Positions 8,877 through 16,323 of a stretch of DNA of 33,712 nucleotides are shown one piece after another. Location of the stretch: positions 1-33,712 of the forward strand of contig JANYDC010000126.1 in the NCBI GenBank assembly GCA_025359965.1, written 5' to 3'. Within the stretch, counting starts at the first letter, position 1. Every line of letters begins with the position of its first letter. Position numbers and translations under genes: made by a program. This DNA comes from Pedosphaera sp. GTDB lineage: Bacteria > Verrucomicrobiota > Verrucomicrobiia > Limisphaerales > SXQI01. The notes under the pieces were generated by a model that was given only the letters and a program-made list of their open reading frames with translations, was not told the DNA's origin and ran no database searches.

Positions 8877-8927
8877 AATGTCTTCTATGGCAGACAGTAT
8901 GTCAAAAGAATGTCCTATATGGCAGAC
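8877..8927 (-). promoter_or_regulatory. Candidate hipBA promoter with two HipB operator repeats
   Basis: Two 19-bp direct repeats, aatgtcttctatggcagac (8877-8895) and aatgtcctatatggcagac (8909-8927, + strand), match at 17 positions and are offset by 32 bp, about three helical turns. Within each, GTC(T/C)-N8-AGAC forms inverted arms, the same spacing as the TATCC-N8-GGATA operators of E. coli HipB. On the minus strand a perfect TTGACA (complement of 8900-8905) lies between the repeats, with only a weak -10 (GACATT or ACATTA at 17-18 bp). The site lies 7-58 bp upstream of the hipB GTG. Repeats and arms are seen directly; the binding function is inferred. Confidence 0.6.
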
Positions 8928-8928
8928 C

Positions 8929-9900
8929 TTAAACGAGAAAGCATTCCCAAATGACATGGCCAGTCTCGTCGATGACAGCGCTTTTCCCATCGTATTCCAC
9001 TTGGGCATAACCTTGTTGGAAGTTCGATGCGCGGCGGAATTGGGGTTCAATGACCATTTCACCTTTTGTGTTGATAAAGCCATGCTTGCCTTTGACGGTG
9101 ACGAACGCCAGGCCCTCAGAGAAGCTTTGGGCATGACGATATTTGGGTTCAATCACCCACTCGCCTTGCGGGTTTATAAAGCCGAATTCTGTGGGGGTAC
9201 GACCAGCCGGTGCCAAACCTTCGGTGAATTCACCGAGAAGATAAAATTGAGGCTGGGCGACCACTTCCCCAGAGCTCCGCACCAGTCCCCACGCGTGCCC
9301 GATCTGCTCTTCGTCTGGACAGAATCCGGCAATGCCTTCCCACCAGTTGTTCATCCACGGGTACTTTGCGTCAAAAATTATGTCCCCGCGCCAGTTGATC
9401 CATTCTACCAGCCAAGGTTCGTTCCTTGGGCGGGCCACAAGAACAGGGAAACGATCCAAAGTCGCAGGCCAATCTTGAAAGTAGGAGATATCATAAACTT
9501 TCAATTCAGTAATTTTACGGCCTGCGCGATCCATAACGCAGAAATGGGCATCCTCTCCGTCAGTTTCGGCCACGCACTTCCCACCGCGGAAATCCCAGCC
9601 ATATAGAAATAGGGGTTGGATTGCCCAAGCTCCGGTGGGGTCGATGTAGCCTACCTTGCCTCCAAGCCTGACCGCACACAGCTCTTCGCTGAAATGCGGG
9701 GTGATATATTTTTCGGGTTCAAACTGGGGGTGAATGACCACTTCTCCCGCTGTGTTCAAGAAACCCAGTTTGCCGTCCGCGACGAACCCGATTCGATCCT
9801 CGCGACAGTTCCCTAATCCTTCGTAGATGGGCGGAATGACGAATTCGCCCGCTCTGGAAAGAAAGCCCCATTTTCCTTGGTGATGAATCGGTCCAATCAT
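8929..9900 (-). CDS. WG-repeat (KWG) protein
   Basis: This 323-residue protein is made almost entirely of WG repeats, a beta-rich repeat with the pattern GKWGFI-(N/D)-x-x-G-x-(V/W)-(V/A)-I-x-P-x-(F/Y). About six units are visible: QGKWGFLSRAGEFVIPPIYE, DGKLGFLNTAGEVVIHPQFE, GGKVGYIDPTGAWAIQPLF, AWGLVRSSGEVVAQPQFYL, EFGFINPQGEWVIEPKY and GKHGFINTKGEMVIEPQF, with a last partial unit. No signal peptide or membrane segment is visible, so it is probably cytoplasmic. WG-repeat proteins have no firmly established biochemical role. The start ATG 9900 has a weak purine-rich site (GCAGAGAA) just upstream. It lies between a prepilin-like gene and hipBA, all on the minus strand. Confidence 0.88.
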   Translation of the reverse strand: MIGPIHHQGKWGFLSRAGEFVIPPIYEGLGNCREDRIGFVADGKLGFLNTAGEVVIHPQFEPEKYITPHFSEELCAVRLGGKVGYIDPTGAWAIQPLFLYGWDFRGGKCVAETDGEDAHFCVMDRAGRKITELKVYDISYFQDWPATLDRFPVLVARPRNEPWLVEWINWRGDIIFDAKYPWMNNWWEGIAGFCPDEEQIGHAWGLVRSSGEVVAQPQFYLLGEFTEGLAPAGRTPTEFGFINPQGEWVIEPKYRHAQSFSEGLAFVTVKGKHGFINTKGEMVIEPQFRRASNFQQGYAQVEYDGKSAVIDETGHVIWECFLV

Positions 9901-10050
9901 TTCTCTGCCCTGTGGTCTGCTGAGGGGATACTGCCATTTTCTTCACTGCGGTGGCGAGACCTCTTCTTGGCAAATGCTGCGGCTGGAGCCTCCTGCAAAA
10001 GACAACATGTTGTTTGATGGGGTCCACCCATTTTTGATGGTCCATTGCCT

Positions 10051-10785
10051 TTACTCGGATGCGTCGCTAGTGGCTGCCAAAGGTGCCACGTGGCCGTCCA
10101 TAAAGACGATATTCTTGCCGGATTTGGGCGGACGGGGGTGAAAATCTTCGTAATCGAGAAAGAGCGGAGTCGTTCCCGGAGGAAAGGTCAGGTAGAAGTT
10201 GGTAATTCCGGCGGAAGGGTTCCCTCGTTCCAATAAAAGGAAGGCGTGGTCTGTTCGGGTTTCATCAATGCGTTCTCCGTTCAGGTCAATATTCCATTCG
10301 TAACTTGAGCCTTCGGCGGCGAACCGCCCCTTTTTATCAGACGGGCATTTGAAGACCGTTGCACTGTTTGAATTCGTGCCAGCGGTTTTGCCGACATATC
10401 TAGCCAGAACATCGCAGATACGCGGCAACGGCTTTTGGGGATCGATTGGCAACGTGGGAAGGATCTCCGCAGTTGGCAGGCGCTCCTGATGATCCTCGGC
10501 ATAAAGCCGCGTGGCAATCCCCAGTTGCCGAAGATTATTCACGCAAGCCGCGTTATAGGCTTTGGCCTTTGACCGGCCCAAAGCGGGCAGCAGCAGGCTC
10601 GCCAGAATTGCAATAATGGCGATCACCACCAGCAATTCAATAAGAGTAAAGGCGCGAGAGGATTGTTTGAGATCGAATGGGTTGCGTGCTGCCGCGTGGT
10701 GGTTCGAGTGAAGAGGGTGCTTTTTCATAAACGGGGTCATCATTTTGGGGGCGTTGATCGCCTTGGGTGGGTTGTTACTTATCAT
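10051..10785 (-). CDS. Prepilin-type N-terminal methylation protein (pseudopilin-like, MDGH type)
   Basis: This protein of up to 244 residues has a type IV prepilin signal: a basic leader ending SSRA, then [24 protein letters not shown] with Glu at +5 of the mature chain. It would be cut and methylated by prepilin peptidase and inserted in the inner membrane. The C-terminal part ends with [15 protein letters not shown], the (F/M)xDGH motif of the large pseudopilin-like families of Planctomycetes and Verrucomicrobia; their function is largely unknown. ATG 10785 overlaps the stop of the small upstream gene (ATGA), which argues for coupling. An internal ATG at 10728 would give a more usual leader length but has no clear ribosome binding site. 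Confidence 0.88.
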   Translation of the reverse strand: MISNNPPKAINAPKMMTPFMKKHPLHSNHHAAARNPFDLKQSSRAFTLIELLVVIAIIAILASLLLPALGRSKAKAYNAACVNNLRQLGIATRLYAEDHQERLPTAEILPTLPIDPQKPLPRICDVLARYVGKTAGTNSNSATVFKCPSDKKGRFAAEGSSYEWNIDLNGERIDETRTDHAFLLLERGNPSAGITNFYLTFPPGTTPLFLDYEDFHPRPPKSGKNIVFMDGHVAPLAATSDASE

Positions 10786-11027
10786 CCTCCGATGGGCCCC
10801 TGTCTGGCACGCTGGACCCGCTCTTCCGGAGTCAAGTTCTCGAACTTCCCATTTGGGTTGGGAGGACGGAGCATCTGTCCGGGCTTGGGTGGGCCGTCTG
10901 GCGTTTTAACGGTGACGTCGATGCTCGATTTGGCCTCCTCGTGTGCCTGCCAGCTCGAACGTGCGAACCATAATCCACCGGCGACGATCAACGCCGCTAT
11001 TGCCAGAAACAGATGTTTTGATTTCAT
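10782..11027 (-). CDS. Small membrane-anchored protein, unknown function
   Basis: This 81-residue protein has a typical N-in membrane segment or signal sequence ([22 protein letters not shown], residues 1-22). It is followed by a short periplasmic part rich in Pro, Gly and Asn ([37 protein letters not shown]). I do not recognise the family. The stop overlaps the ATG of the prepilin-like gene and a GGAGG precedes that ATG directly, so the pair is probably translated together. A role as accessory or substrate of the pilin-like protein is plausible but not shown. Confidence 0.65.
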   Translation of the reverse strand: MKSKHLFLAIAALIVAGGLWFARSSWQAHEEAKSSIDVTVKTPDGPPKPGQMLRPPNPNGKFENLTPEERVQRARQGPIGG

Positions 11028-11108
11028 TGTTTTTATTGTGCGCGGGTCTCTGGGAGTTGGCTTCCGATTTGGAACGAAGGCCGGAAATGCTGGTGCGAAG
11101 CGCCATCA

Positions 11109-11216
11109 AGCAGGAATGAACTTGATCCCCAGCCCGGAGGGCGAAAGAGAATAGCCCACCGATTCATCGGTGGGTGGAGGTGCGAATATCAGAGAGTCCC
11201 AGGGACGACAGAGAAT
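11109..11216 (+). repeat. Dispersed three-hairpin repeat, copy 1
   Basis: This element of about 108 bp is closely similar to 12051-12164. It holds three short palindromes in a row: GCCC-gga-GGGC (11132-11142), CCCACCGAT-tc-ATCGGTGGG (11155-11174) and GTCC-cag-GGAC (11196-11206). The copy lies in the 356-bp gap between the small membrane protein gene and the membrane protein gene at 11384; apart from a small 5-bp-stem hairpin at 11298-11312, I see nothing else in that gap. The ends are estimated from the alignment of copies 1 and 2. Confidence 0.85.
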
Positions 11217-11383
11217 TGCTTTCCCCACCCGAAGCGATCTGCCATTTTTTCGCCATCCATTCACGTCGCAGGAATTTTGCGTGGCTCCGTTACCCGGCCC
11301 GAAAGGCCGAGAATGTGGTTCTGCTAAATGCTTGACTGGGGACGTATCATAACGCACTTTGTCTCGCAAAGCGCGGAACGCCA

Positions 11384-12004
11384 ATGAATACGAACATGCT
11401 CGCAGACAGGACTATGGCAGGAAGGGTGAATGGCGGTGGAGGATCGCGCAGGAGCCTCTGGAAAGGCCCAGCTTTAACCGCTGCCCTCCTCCTGGTGCCA
11501 CCTTTGCTGGGGAGTTATTTCGTCGAAGATTGGAACTGGGCTCCAGGGGCCTTTGTTGTCCTCGGCATTCTTCTCTTTGGCATGGGTTTTACCTACCAGT
11601 TGATAACCCGGAACAGAGACGCAATCGCATACCGGGTAGCCCTCTGCCTTACGTTTGGGGCGTCGTTTGGTCTCACCTGGAGTAGTTTCGTCCAAATGGC
11701 CGATGTTACGACTACGGCCGCGATGTATTTCGTGGTGCCCATCGTGTGTGGGATCGGTGCCATCGTGGCCCGTTTTAAACCCAATGGCATGGCACGCGCC
11801 TTGTTCGCCGCCGCGCTCACCCAAGCCTTGATCTGGAGCGTAGCATTAATGATGCTGATTACCCGAAAACCTCAGGTTGCCTCCTGGACACCTCCTGAAT
11901 GGCGGGGCTTTGGTGGGAATGCGGTTTTAGTCATGGTGTTTATTGGGGCGGCGTTGCTGTTTCGGAAAGCCGGTCGCGAGGAGTCCGCAGCGTGCGCGGT
12001 GTAA
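11384..12004 (+). CDS. Conserved polytopic membrane protein, unknown function
   Basis: This 206-residue protein has about five to six hydrophobic segments (around residues 28-45, 53-72, 82-100, 112-130, 138-160 and 178-195) and short charged loops. The pattern GVTYQL-like (MGFTYQLITRNRDAIAYRVA), then a middle hydrophobic stretch and ARFKPNGMARALFAAALTQALI, matches a conserved inner-membrane family I know only as hypothetical. The start ATG 11384 is the first of two close Met codons (the second is at 11396) and neither has a strong ribosome binding site. It is the only + strand gene between two repeat copies, so it is probably transcribed alone. Confidence 0.75.
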   Translation: MNTNMLADRTMAGRVNGGGGSRRSLWKGPALTAALLLVPPLLGSYFVEDWNWAPGAFVVLGILLFGMGFTYQLITRNRDAIAYRVALCLTFGASFGLTWSSFVQMADVTTTAAMYFVVPIVCGIGAIVARFKPNGMARALFAAALTQALIWSVALMMLITRKPQVASWTPPEWRGFGGNAVLVMVFIGAALLFRKAGREESAACAV

Positions 12005-12050
12005 CCATGTGCTGGTGTGACTCCTGATTTTTAACAGCCAATCGCTTGCG

Positions 12051-12164
12051 AGCAGGATGAACCGGATCCAAACCCAGCCCGGAGGGCGAAAGAAAATAGC
12101 CCACCGATTTATCGGTGGGTTGGGGGCCGAATAAACCAGAGTCCCGTGAGGGACGACAGAGAAT
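12051..12164 (+). repeat. Dispersed three-hairpin repeat, copy 2
   Basis: This is the second copy of the element at 11109-11216, about 114 bp. Its palindromes are GCCC-gga-GGGC (12077-12087), cccaccgatttatcggtggg (12100-12119) and GTCCC-gtga-GGGAC (12141-12154). It abuts and overlaps the 3' end of a kinase-like reading frame on the minus strand, whose recognisable protein sequence stops at this element. I infer that the element, or a rearrangement at it, truncated that gene. Confidence 0.85.
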
Positions 12165-12396
12165 GTGGCCTGACCGATGCGTCCATGACATCCGTTGGAG
12201 TCATTTCAGGCGAGTGTTTCAGCGCCAATCTCACGACTTGTTCCACCGCTTGGTGCCGCCACCGAAGGCTCCACTTGGGCGTGATACCCAAAGTCCCCAA
12301 CTCGCGGACCGCGACTTCTCCGGCGATCTCCGTTTCAACCAGCTTGCGCACACTCGATTTCCCGACGCCGCTCGCGCCTGTCACAAGAAAAAACAT
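12109..12396 (-). pseudogene. Remnant of a P-loop ATPase/kinase truncated at a repeat
   Basis: The frame starts with MFFLVTGASGVGKSSVRKLVETEI, a clear Walker A (GASGVGKS) of an AAA/adenylate-kinase-like family, and stays protein-like to about residue 77 (HSPEMTPTDVMDAS). After that it runs into repeat copy 2 and the residues (LTGLWFIRPPTHR) are only translated repeat. No Walker B or nucleotide-binding second half is present. The family usually forms a much longer ATPase, so this is an N-terminal fragment. GAGG lies directly against the ATG. Whether it is expressed cannot be told. Confidence 0.7.
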
Positions 12397-12517
12397 CCTC
12401 GCCGAAGCCTCACGCAGGCCTCGCTTGGCGGCAAAAGAGAAATCCGCTGACGGTTAACCACTTATCGCTCAGACCGGTTTTTAAGGTTCTGCGACCGATC
12501 ATTTTTAACTAATTAGT

Positions 12518-13300
12518 TTAACCTTCAGAGGCGGCTCTCTCAACATCTTCAGCGACAAACGATTGCGACAAACCTTCTGCATAGGGAAAAAGAGCGCGGC
12601 GAGTCATGCCAATGTCGCGTAGTTGCCGATGGATAATCAACTTTGATTTTGCTGGGATTCGGATCTTTACCAGATTCAAACGACCACACATTTCAATTAA
12701 ACTCTGGTCGTTAATCGGCTTTGGGGTCAGCGGGATGCTAGGGTCCGGAAAAAACACAAATGCCGCATGTTGCGCCAAGAGCCTCCTGTCGAAAGGCCTA
12801 ATCTTGATACATGCGGTGTGTGGGAAATCGTAAATGTTCGCCATGGATTCATCAAGATACCCTTCAGGGAAGTAGGCATACACTGCTCCATCCACGTCAA
12901 ACTTTCCTTCGGTGGAAAAGTATAGTGCCACCAGCGGATTCTCGGTCCAGTCCATTAACCTTGTCGGCAAACCGTAATGCTGAGCGTACGCCAGAGCTTC
13001 AAAATCGTTCTCTGGCAGATCGGAAATATAGGCTGAAGCCAGCTTTCTCCAATGGTTGAAGCGACCCAAATCGCGAGGAGGATTTTGTTTTGATGGAAGT
13101 TCATTCTCGTGAACTGGACGTGCCGACTTGAAGAAGGGCTTTCGCCCGGCCCGTGGGATTGGCGACCATTTGCTGTCCAGTTCCCCACGAAACACCCATC
13201 CGAGGTTGGATGGGAACTTGAATAAAACTCCCAATGCTTGGGGAAGCGTTATAATCGGTACAACGCGGGAGTCGATCTTGCAGATGTCTATAGCTTCCAT
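12518..13300 (-). CDS. FRG-domain protein
   Basis: This 260-residue protein (from ATG 13300) carries the FRG domain: [20 protein letters not shown] (Phe37-Arg38-Gly39), [20 protein letters not shown] (about 103-122) with VALYFS after it, [12 protein letters not shown] and a C-terminal [15 protein letters not shown]. These are the motifs by which the family was named. FRG proteins occur in defence islands and prophages and have been suggested to be related to ADP-ribosyltransferases; the activity of this one is unknown. An in-frame TTG at 13330 would add 10 residues; neither start has a good ribosome binding site. The gene stands alone between a kinase remnant and repeat copy 3, with vapBC upstream. 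Confidence 0.85.
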   Translation of the reverse strand: MEAIDICKIDSRVVPIITLPQALGVLFKFPSNLGWVFRGELDSKWSPIPRAGRKPFFKSARPVHENELPSKQNPPRDLGRFNHWRKLASAYISDLPENDFEALAYAQHYGLPTRLMDWTENPLVALYFSTEGKFDVDGAVYAYFPEGYLDESMANIYDFPHTACIKIRPFDRRLLAQHAAFVFFPDPSIPLTPKPINDQSLIEMCGRLNLVKIRIPAKSKLIIHRQLRDIGMTRRALFPYAEGLSQSFVAEDVERAASEG

Positions 13301-13392
13301 GTTGCATTCAGTGGATCTTATCGCGATCAAGGTTTCAAGTGCGCGTTAGCAAAGTTCTGTCGTCCATGCGGACTCAGTTTTACGTCCTTATG

Positions 13393-13452
13393 CCGACCTC
13401 CGATAAATCGGTGGGCCATTTTCTTTCGCCCGCCGGGCTGGATTTTGGGGCG
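13393..13452 (-). repeat. Dispersed three-hairpin repeat, copy 3 (partial, inverted)
   Basis: On the minus strand this segment reads as the central part of the repeats at 11109 and 12051: the AGCCCGG-GGGCGAAAGAAAAT block, then CCCACCGATTTATCGG with one damaged arm (AGG in place of TGGG). The third hairpin and both outer ends are missing. It lies directly beside the LytTR remnant at 13472. About 280 bp between the FRG gene and vapC are filled by this copy and that remnant. Confidence 0.7.
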
Positions 13453-13471
13453 TGGAAGATGCGCCCAGACT

Positions 13472-13582
13472 CTATCGAAATTCCAATCTTTGCTGGATCT
13501 TGCGGATGAGGCGCGTGGTGGGATAGCTCTTTCCGTTCTTCAGCACGATCAGGTTTTCGCCATTGATCCTGGAGGTCGACAT
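13472..13582 (-). pseudogene. 3' end remnant of a second LytTR response regulator
   Basis: The minus strand encodes INGENLIVLKNGKSYPTTR followed by LIRKIQQRLEFR and a TAG at 13472-13474. This matches the last 32 residues of the intact LytTR regulator whose stop is at 14333 (FNGENLVVLKNGKSYPTTR, then PIGEIQQKLEFR). At DNA level about four in five bases agree, including an identical run of 17 (tagctctttccgttctt). Upstream of the match the frame stays open but no longer resembles the regulator. It is a diverged fragment of a paralog, in the same orientation as the intact gene, with vapBC between the two. Confidence 0.7.
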
Positions 13583-13611
13583 CACTTCGTTTTTTTCTGA
13601 GACAATAATGA

Positions 13612-14022
13612 TTACGGCATCCAAACCTCGATCACTCGATTGCCATGGCGACGATAAATGCGGAAATCTTGGTCAAAGGTGAAGATAACGGACCGTACGT
13701 GGATTTCTGCCAAACGAACCAGGCACGCATCCGCCAGTGACATTGGTCGATCACGATAACGACGCATCAGGGCACGCACATCGGATAGTTCCTCTTCCAC
13801 ATCCAACCCAATACGTAAAATGCCCCGCTCCATTAGAGCGAAGATTCCATCCGTGTCGCCGCCTTCTCGTTTTAATAGGAACGAAGCTTCCGTGAGAACA
13901 GCCTCACAGGTTAGCAACGGCGACCGCACCTGTTTCCATTGTTCGCACACCCACTCGTGGTGGGCCGAGCCTGCAGCGAGAAAACTCACAAGTGGCCCGG
14001 TATCCAGCAAAACGGCGTTCAC
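13612..14022 (-). CDS. vapC: VapC-type PIN-domain ribonuclease toxin (first module)
   Basis: This 136-residue PIN-domain protein has the acidic active-site residues in order: Asp7 (VLLDTGPL), Glu45 (AVLTEASFLL), Asp98 (SLADACLV) and Asp117 (FTFDQDF). VapC toxins are Mg-dependent ribonucleases that cut tRNA or rRNA; the target here is unknown. The GTG start overlaps the antitoxin stop (GTGA at 14019-14022), the normal arrangement. Its stop lies just next to the LytTR remnant. Confidence 0.9.
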   Translation of the reverse strand: MNAVLLDTGPLVSFLAAGSAHHEWVCEQWKQVRSPLLTCEAVLTEASFLLKREGGDTDGIFALMERGILRIGLDVEEELSDVRALMRRYRDRPMSLADACLVRLAEIHVRSVIFTFDQDFRIYRRHGNRVIEVWMP

Positions 14023-14261
14023 TGGCCGAATCCGTCCATATATTTTGGATTGGTCGCCAAATCACGCGGCAAACCCTTCACTGAGCCGGCTAAATCACGA
14101 GCGAGATCAAAATAATTCGATTCTGAATCCCCGGCCTTGGATCCCAGCGATTTCTCCAGGCATTCACGGACCAAAGAGGATTTGGTAGCCCCTCGTGCGC
14201 GGGATTCCTTTTCCAGCAGTTCCAGCAAATGATCCGGCAGCTTTAGCGAGATCGTAGTCAT
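14019..14261 (-). CDS. vapB: VapB-type ribbon-helix-helix antitoxin (first module)
   Basis: This 80-residue protein has an N-terminal ribbon-helix-helix domain: TTISLKLPDHLLELLEKESRARGATKSSLVRECLEKSL (residues 2-39) is the CopG/MetJ-like pattern. The C-terminal tail (NYFDLARDLAGSVKGLPRDLATNPKYMDGFG) is likely the toxin-binding part. It should neutralise the PIN toxin encoded next and repress the operon. The start is ATG 14261. It lies 71 bp from the stop of the LytTR regulator on the same strand. Confidence 0.88.
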   Translation of the reverse strand: MTTISLKLPDHLLELLEKESRARGATKSSLVRECLEKSLGSKAGDSESNYFDLARDLAGSVKGLPRDLATNPKYMDGFGQ

Positions 14262-14332
14262 GGCTCAAAGGTAATACCCAAGACTTCGCAGCGCAATACC
14301 AAAATCAATTCTCTGTGCTTGAACCTCAAACT

Positions 14333-15103
14333 TTACCTGAATTCCAGTTTTTGTTGGATTTCGCCTATGGGACGGGTGGTGGGGTAGCTCTTTCCGTTCT
14401 TGAGCACGACCAGGTTCTCTCCATTGAACATCGATTGCAGTTCCTGGATTTGGTCGATGTTGACGATGATGGAGCGGCTAATGCGCAGGAATCGTTGTGG
14501 GGGGAGATTGGATTCCAACGAATTCATGGTCTCGCGCAGGACATGAGTCTCCTTGCCGACATGCACCACAGCGTATTTTCCGGCGGCTTCGATGGCTTGG
14601 ATCTGGTCCAACTCTACAAAGGTCACCTTGCCCGGGGTTTTGACCGCCAATCGGGTGAGCTGGCCTCGCGCAATGCTGGGTGCAGGAGTCTGACCTAGGA
14701 GTGAGAGAAGCCCGCGAGCGGCAACTGCGGCTTGTTTATTGGCAATGAGGTCCCGCGCCCGCTGGACTGCTTCCGCAAACCGGGCGGGCTTGGATGGCTT
14801 TAAGAGGTAATCCAGCGCATGCACCTCGAAGGCCCGAAGCGCGTGCTGATCATAGGCGGTTGTGAAGATCACGACGGGCAGCAAGGCCTGCGGGATTCGT
14901 CGCAACACTTCAAATCCATCCATGTCCGGCATCTGCACGTCGAGAAATAGCAGGTCCGGTTTGGTCTCCTGGATCTGGTCCACCGCCTCAAATCCATCCC
15001 CGCATTCGCCAACGACCTCCACGTCAGGTTCCTCACCCAATAGCAGGCGGACACGCTGCCTTGCCAATGGTTCGTCATCCACAATGAGCGTTCGGATTTT
15101 CAT
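14333..15103 (-). CDS. LytTR-family response regulator
   Basis: This 256-residue two-component regulator has an N-terminal receiver domain (residues 1-118; acidic pocket Asp9-Asp10, phospho-acceptor Asp55 in LLFLDVQMPD, Thr in FTTAYD, Lys in LLKPSKPARF). A C-terminal LytTR DNA-binding domain follows (about 155-256: VKTPGKVTFVELDQIQAIEA, RFLRISRSIIVN, MFNGENLVVLKNGKSYPTTR). LytTR regulators bind direct repeats as dimers. The start ATG overlaps the stop of the histidine kinase gene (ATGA at 15100-15103), so the pair is co-translated. Targets cannot be read from the window. A diverged fragment of a second such gene lies at 13472. Confidence 0.93.
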   Translation of the reverse strand: MKIRTLIVDDEPLARQRVRLLLGEEPDVEVVGECGDGFEAVDQIQETKPDLLFLDVQMPDMDGFEVLRRIPQALLPVVIFTTAYDQHALRAFEVHALDYLLKPSKPARFAEAVQRARDLIANKQAAVAARGLLSLLGQTPAPSIARGQLTRLAVKTPGKVTFVELDQIQAIEAAGKYAVVHVGKETHVLRETMNSLESNLPPQRFLRISRSIIVNIDQIQELQSMFNGENLVVLKNGKSYPTTRPIGEIQQKLEFR

Positions 15104-16263
15104 GTGGCTACCCCATTCGAAACGTTGGGAACATGTATCGGCTCCAAGTGAAAGGGGAGGCGAATATCGACTTGGTAACCTTGGGGCTCAGCCTTTCCGA
15201 AAGAGAAACTTTGATCCCGGCCATAAAGTCCCTGCAATCTTGCTTGTGTGTTGGCAAGCCCGATGCCACGCCGTGTGGAACTGTTTGAGTCCGTGTCCGG
15301 CAAGCCACTGCCATCGTCGCGGACAGTAAGGTGAAGTTGTTGGCCATCGCGTTTTGCCTCAATCAAGACGAGCCCCGGGCCTCGCCTCGGTTCGATGCCG
15401 TGACGGATGGCGTTCTCGACCAGGGGTTGAAGAATGAGAGCCGGAACGAGGGCTTTCATGAGTTCATCAGGAACGATCTGTTCCACCCGCAGCCGTTCGC
15501 CAAAACGTTTTTGCTCAATATTGAGATAGGCCCTGATAAATTCGAGTTCCTGCGCGAGGGACACTTCCTGTTCGTCCATCGAATCAAACGAGCGGCGCAG
15601 CAATCCGCTTAAATCACCCAGCATTTCGTCGGCTGCGCGCGGATTGACGTAAACCAACGCGGCAATCGAGTTGAGGGTGTTGAAAAGAAAATGCGGGTTG
15701 ATCTGCATGCGCAACGCTTGAAGTTTGGCGCTGGTGAGCCTGGCCTCGAGTTCAGCCGCCCGCCGCCCCCGTTCCTGCGAGCTTCGAAAATTGGTGATGG
15801 CCTGGCAAAGGCACACCAAAGACCCATAGACCATCACGTCCAAGACCGCGCGGACACCATAGAACACGCTGATGGTAACCGGTGGCCCGCGCCTGGCAGA
15901 TATTGAATCAGGCGGCCCTGGCGCCTCCAAAGGTTGCGCACGAAAGATGCGGGCAGCGGCCTTAAAGGCGGCCCTGTTGGTGCCGACCACCAAAAGGCAG
16001 GCCAGCAAATGAAGGCTGATATTACGAAGCAGTGTGCTTTTTTCGATAGGAAAGCGGAAGGAGAGCCAGGCCACGGCGGGCAGGAATAACAGCCAAAACG
16101 CCCAAAAAGAGATGGCAAAGCTGAGCGCCTGAGGCCATGAAACGGAGCCGGGCAACGCGAGCGGCACCGCAAACAGCAAGACAAGGGCTCCCCACAGCCC
16201 CAATACGGTTGCCACAATCGCCACTTTGCGCGCGAAGAGTCTGTTGCCACTGGTCTGGTTCAT
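15100..16263 (-). CDS. LytS-type sensor histidine kinase
   Basis: This 387-residue membrane kinase has about four hydrophobic segments (around residues 14-36, 46-68, 82-98 and 132-153) with a Pro-rich loop at 108-128. A short coiled linker (SSQERGRRAAELEARLTSAKLQ) follows, then the His_kinase domain with INPHFLFNTLNSI (phospho-acceptor His191), the N box LQPLVENAIRHGIE and the G boxes RDDGSGLPD and RGIGLANTQARL. No extracellular ligand domain is visible. It would phosphorylate the LytTR regulator encoded next. The ATG at 16263 faces the FGE-like gene, leaving about 60 bp of shared divergent upstream region. Confidence 0.93.
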   Translation of the reverse strand: MNQTSGNRLFARKVAIVATVLGLWGALVLLFAVPLALPGSVSWPQALSFAISFWAFWLLFLPAVAWLSFRFPIEKSTLLRNISLHLLACLLVVGTNRAAFKAAARIFRAQPLEAPGPPDSISARRGPPVTISVFYGVRAVLDVMVYGSLVCLCQAITNFRSSQERGRRAAELEARLTSAKLQALRMQINPHFLFNTLNSIAALVYVNPRAADEMLGDLSGLLRRSFDSMDEQEVSLAQELEFIRAYLNIEQKRFGERLRVEQIVPDELMKALVPALILQPLVENAIRHGIEPRRGPGLVLIEAKRDGQQLHLTVRDDGSGLPDTDSNSSTRRGIGLANTQARLQGLYGRDQSFSFGKAEPQGYQVDIRLPFHLEPIHVPNVSNGVAT

Positions 16264-16323
16264 GTCAGGGTACTTGGGGCCAAAGGAAACCTAAGCAAAC
16301 ATGCTTGGTCAGCGCAACGCTCT

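Noticed and set aside
10005-10014. caacatgttg palindrome between the prepilin-like and WG genes as an operator
   Set aside because: Single 10-bp palindrome with no second copy or nearby regulator; too short to support.
12507-12518. Perfect 12-bp palindrome aactaattagtt at the FRG stop as a terminator
   Set aside because: AT-only stem without loop, and on the gene's strand it is followed by A, not T, residues.
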